Source of the DNA: Silene conica
Lineage: Eukaryota > Streptophyta > Magnoliopsida > Caryophyllales > Caryophyllaceae
Assembly (NCBI GenBank): GCA_029255685.2
Contig: CM055312.2
Coordinates: forward strand, 79,490,369-79,554,368
Direction of reading: 5' to 3'
Length of the DNA stretch: 64,000 nt
In this document: positions 61,781-64,000 of the stretch, piece by piece
Numbering within the stretch: the stretch's first letter is position 1
Layout: each line of letters starts with the position of its first letter
Position numbers and translations under genes: made by a program
The notes under the pieces: model-generated
The model's database searches: none
What the model was told of the DNA's origin: nothing
What the model saw: the letters and a program-made list of their open reading frames with translations, nothing else

Positions 61781-64000
61781 ATGGATGAGCGAGGCTTTAA
61801 TCCTCCAAATCCATCCATGTTTGGTATGGACTATGAGTTCATGGACCAACTCCTGGATGAAGGATGCTGGTTACAGACAGCAGATGGGTCGAGTTTCCTG
61901 CATCCCGGCCCATCTACATCACGGAACTTCAGTTTTCCATCATACCGGGTTCCTAGTTTGACTTATGCTCCTCATCATGAGAATAACAGTTCCCAAGAGG
62001 AGCCTAATAACTCTTCTCAGAATTCATTTGCTCATAATGCACCCAAAGAAGAACAGATTTCTGATTCACAACCTCAAGATCATAGGTCAATGATCCCAAT
62101 AACCAGAATACCAAATCAAAGCCTCAGTATTAGTTGGGAAGGCGATGAAATTAATCGAATATTATGGATTGAACCAAAGGCAAGGACTGGACCTTCCACA
62201 ACTGTGAGAGACAGGTTAATGTCAGCAATCTCGCAACTGAGTGAACTAAACAGAAATAGAGATGTTCTGATTCAAATATGGGTTCCTGTCAAAAAAGGTC
62301 TAAAGAGTTTTTTGACAACAGCAGAGCAACCCTATTTCTTTCAGCCTAATAGTGCAAGTCTACTCCATTATAGAGATGTTTCTGAGAAGTATGAGTTTCT
62401 GGCAGACGAAGATACTAAACAGGCACTCGGGTTACCCGGGCGAGTCTTCCTTGGCAAAGTTCCGGAATGGACACCGGACGTGAGGCTCTTCAGGCAGGAA
62501 GAGTATCCTAGGAGCAAATTTGCTCACCAATACGATGTTAGAGGGTCGATTGCTCTTCCTGTCTTTGAGAAGGGAAGTGGTGATTGCCTTGGTGTGGTTG
62601 AGATCGTCATGACTACCCAAGACTTCAATTATCGACCCGAAGTTGAAAGTGTTTGTAAAGCTCTTGAGGTCTCTTCTACCTTTTACTTTTTCATAATTAC
62701 CATCGCTTTAGTCCTTCAGTTCACCATCATTCTTCTTCTTATGTTGTTTGTTTAATCTTTTGGGAATACCCCTTTACTAGTAACGGCAAATCTACAGGAT
62801 TTATATCCATCTTAAATTTTTTAGCTTACGCTTCAGACATGCAAAATAAAATAAAAAAGCCTTTTCCAATGTGCCGGGGATGCGGCTCCGTGTACTGAGA
62901 ACTGCCAATGCGTACTACTAGTCTTTACTCGAGGCAAGGTAGCGCGCATCAGATAGTCTAAACTTCTAGAGACCCATCAATAGCGGGTCCTACTGGACCC
63001 ATCAATGGCGGGTCATACTCGTAATTCTGATGACCACTGGCTTTTGTCAACTATGCCACTAGACTAGGATGTCCCCAGCTTCTGTTGAAGAACAGTTGAT
63101 TTTGGTTGCATCTGTGATCTGTGGTAGAAACTCACGTCAGGAAACATAATGAATGGTTGGCATTCAGAAGACAAGAGGGCTCAAATTTCTCAACAATCCA
63201 AGTGTTTTATTTTAACTTTTTGCAGCCATGTGGGTTTTGGACCAACTTTTTTTGTCCATCTATTTCTCTCAGAGTTTTACATACACTTGCAGGATATTTT
63301 AATCATTACTTCAACTATTATGCTCCTCAAAAGTCTTCTTCACAATTTTTATTCTTCGGAAATAAAATAAATACTTTTCTCTGCGAATTTACGGTCTTTT
63401 AACTTTGCACAAAAATCAAGGTTAAATCGCAAAGTAACAAAGTTGAGTAAAAATTACCAATCTTCAGTTTTTTATCTGCAGCTCAATTCTTTTTCTTCTT
63501 TTTTGCAGACTGTTCATCTTAGGAGTTCAGAAACCTTCCACAGTTCCGCGGAACAGGTATTATACACAATGCTAATATATCCGAAATTGATCATCTTTCT
63601 TTTAGTTCTAACGGGACTCATCATGGCGGTTTTGTGCTGATGGGTTTTGAGCCAAGTCATGAGTACCTACCCATAATGACTTAGCGAGCTAGTTTAGCTG
63701 TCAGTGTCGTCTTTTTCCATTTGGAGGAACATCACCTTGTATTTCTCTCATTTCAGGCAGGAAAAGGATTCTTTGAGGCTGTAAGGCCCGAGATTCTAAA
63801 AGTCTTGAGGATTGTAAGTGACAAACATGACCTGCCTCTTGCTCAAACTTGGGGATCATGCTCCCAACAAGGAAAGGGTGGATGCTGGAATTCTGACAAA
63901 AGTGCCCCCTGTGTTTCAACCATTGATTCTGCTTGCCTTGTTCGAGATGAACGAGTCCTCGATTTCCATAAGGCTTGTTCCGAACACCACCTATTAAGAG
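61781..64000 (+). CDS. NLP: NIN-like protein (NLP, RWP-RK family), N-terminal part, runs off the window
   Basis: Plant NLPs are nuclear transcription factors that respond to nitrate: an N-terminal GAF-like sensor, an RWP-RK DNA-binding domain and a PB1 domain. Three coding exons are visible: 61781-62668, 63509-63556 and 63757 to beyond 64000, all phase 0. The first donor is GAG/GTCTCT, the second CAG/GTATTA, and acceptors are TTTTTTGCAG and CATTTCAG. Start: MDERGFNPPNPSMFGMDYEF, then MDQLLDEGCWLQTADGSSF, the usual NLP opening. GAF-like motifs include ERLMSAISQL-type RDRLMSAISQLSELNRNRD, LIQIWVPVKKG, LGLPGRVFLGKVPEWTPDVR and ALPVFEKGSGDCLGVVEIV. Exon 3 reads ILKVLRIVSDKHDLPLAQTW, ending at ACSEHHLL. 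RWP-RK and PB1 would lie to the right. It looks closest to the NLP1/2/4 types. Frame continuation past 62668 is intron read-through. Confidence 0.92.
62669..63508 (+). other. Intron 1 of the NLP coding region
   Basis: 840 bp, starting GTCTCTTCTACC and ending TTTTTTGCAG. It holds an imperfect repeat GACCCATCAATAGCGGGTCC / GACCCATCAATGGCGGGTCA (62970-63020). No gene is seen in it. Confidence 0.85.
63557..63756 (+). other. Intron 2 of the NLP coding region
   Basis: 200 bp, starting GTATTATACAC and ending TCTCTCATTTCAG. No feature inside. Confidence 0.85.

Noticed and set aside
62669-62755. Hydrophobic C-terminal extension of the first NLP exon
   Set aside because: It is read-through into an intron; the donor GAG/GTCTCT and the next exon restore the family sequence in frame.

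Overview
The window reads as a piece of plant nuclear genome from a dicot, AT-rich and packed with transposable elements. It contains one recognisable host gene. The evidence is a plant-type NIN-like transcription factor with spliced exons and GT..AG introns, plant LTR retrotransposons of both superfamilies, plant L1-type LINEs with a C-terminal RNase H domain, CACTA, Mutator-like, hAT, Tourist and Stowaway elements, Helitron ends, and a decayed plastid DNA fragment. The element mix makes me think of Caryophyllales, but the sequence alone does not prove this.

Layout. 0-3.7 kb: four small TIR elements (two hAT-type copies with 8-bp target duplications). 3.9-7.6 kb: a cluster of TIR elements whose ends abut long (TA)n microsatellites; one carries a large minisatellite. 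7.7-14.3 kb: a Helitron end, then a decayed L1 LINE whose 5' leader is split by a 3.5-kb CACTA element carrying a spliced accessory transposase gene. 14.3-18.4 kb: a 2.9-kb probable solo LTR and a Stowaway MITE. 18.4-21.8 kb: a Helitron, AT-rich spacer and one end of a CACTA-like element. 21.8-26.6 kb: a Mutator-like element (MULE) with two convergent genes, a FAR1/MULE transposase fused to an OTU-type cysteine protease (broken by frameshifts) and an unrecognised 143-aa ORF. 26.6-32.1 kb: no gene, small MITEs and a Helitron. 32.1-37.6 kb: a Ty3/gypsy element with 543-bp near-identical LTRs and a perfect 5-bp target duplication. 37.57-37.89 kb: plastid trnA-rrn23 spacer and 23S rRNA start. 38.3-42.9 kb: an L1 LINE whose 5' part is inverted. 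43.1-54 kb: Helitron-like elements, MITEs and a LINE tail, no gene. 54.2-60.1 kb: nested elements, including a Ty1/copia element inside a Stowaway inside another Stowaway. 60.4-64 kb: 5' leader and first three coding exons of an NLP gene that runs off the right edge.

The protein-coding content is therefore almost all transposon machinery, mostly broken. The host gene is a putative nitrate-responsive RWP-RK regulator, of which only the N-terminal GAF-like region is inside the window. No rRNA operon, tRNA gene or CRISPR array was seen. The most unusual items are the MULE with its OTU fusion and second ORF, the microsatellite-associated TIR family, and the twin-primed LINE. Coordinates of element ends were read by eye from target duplications and terminal motifs.
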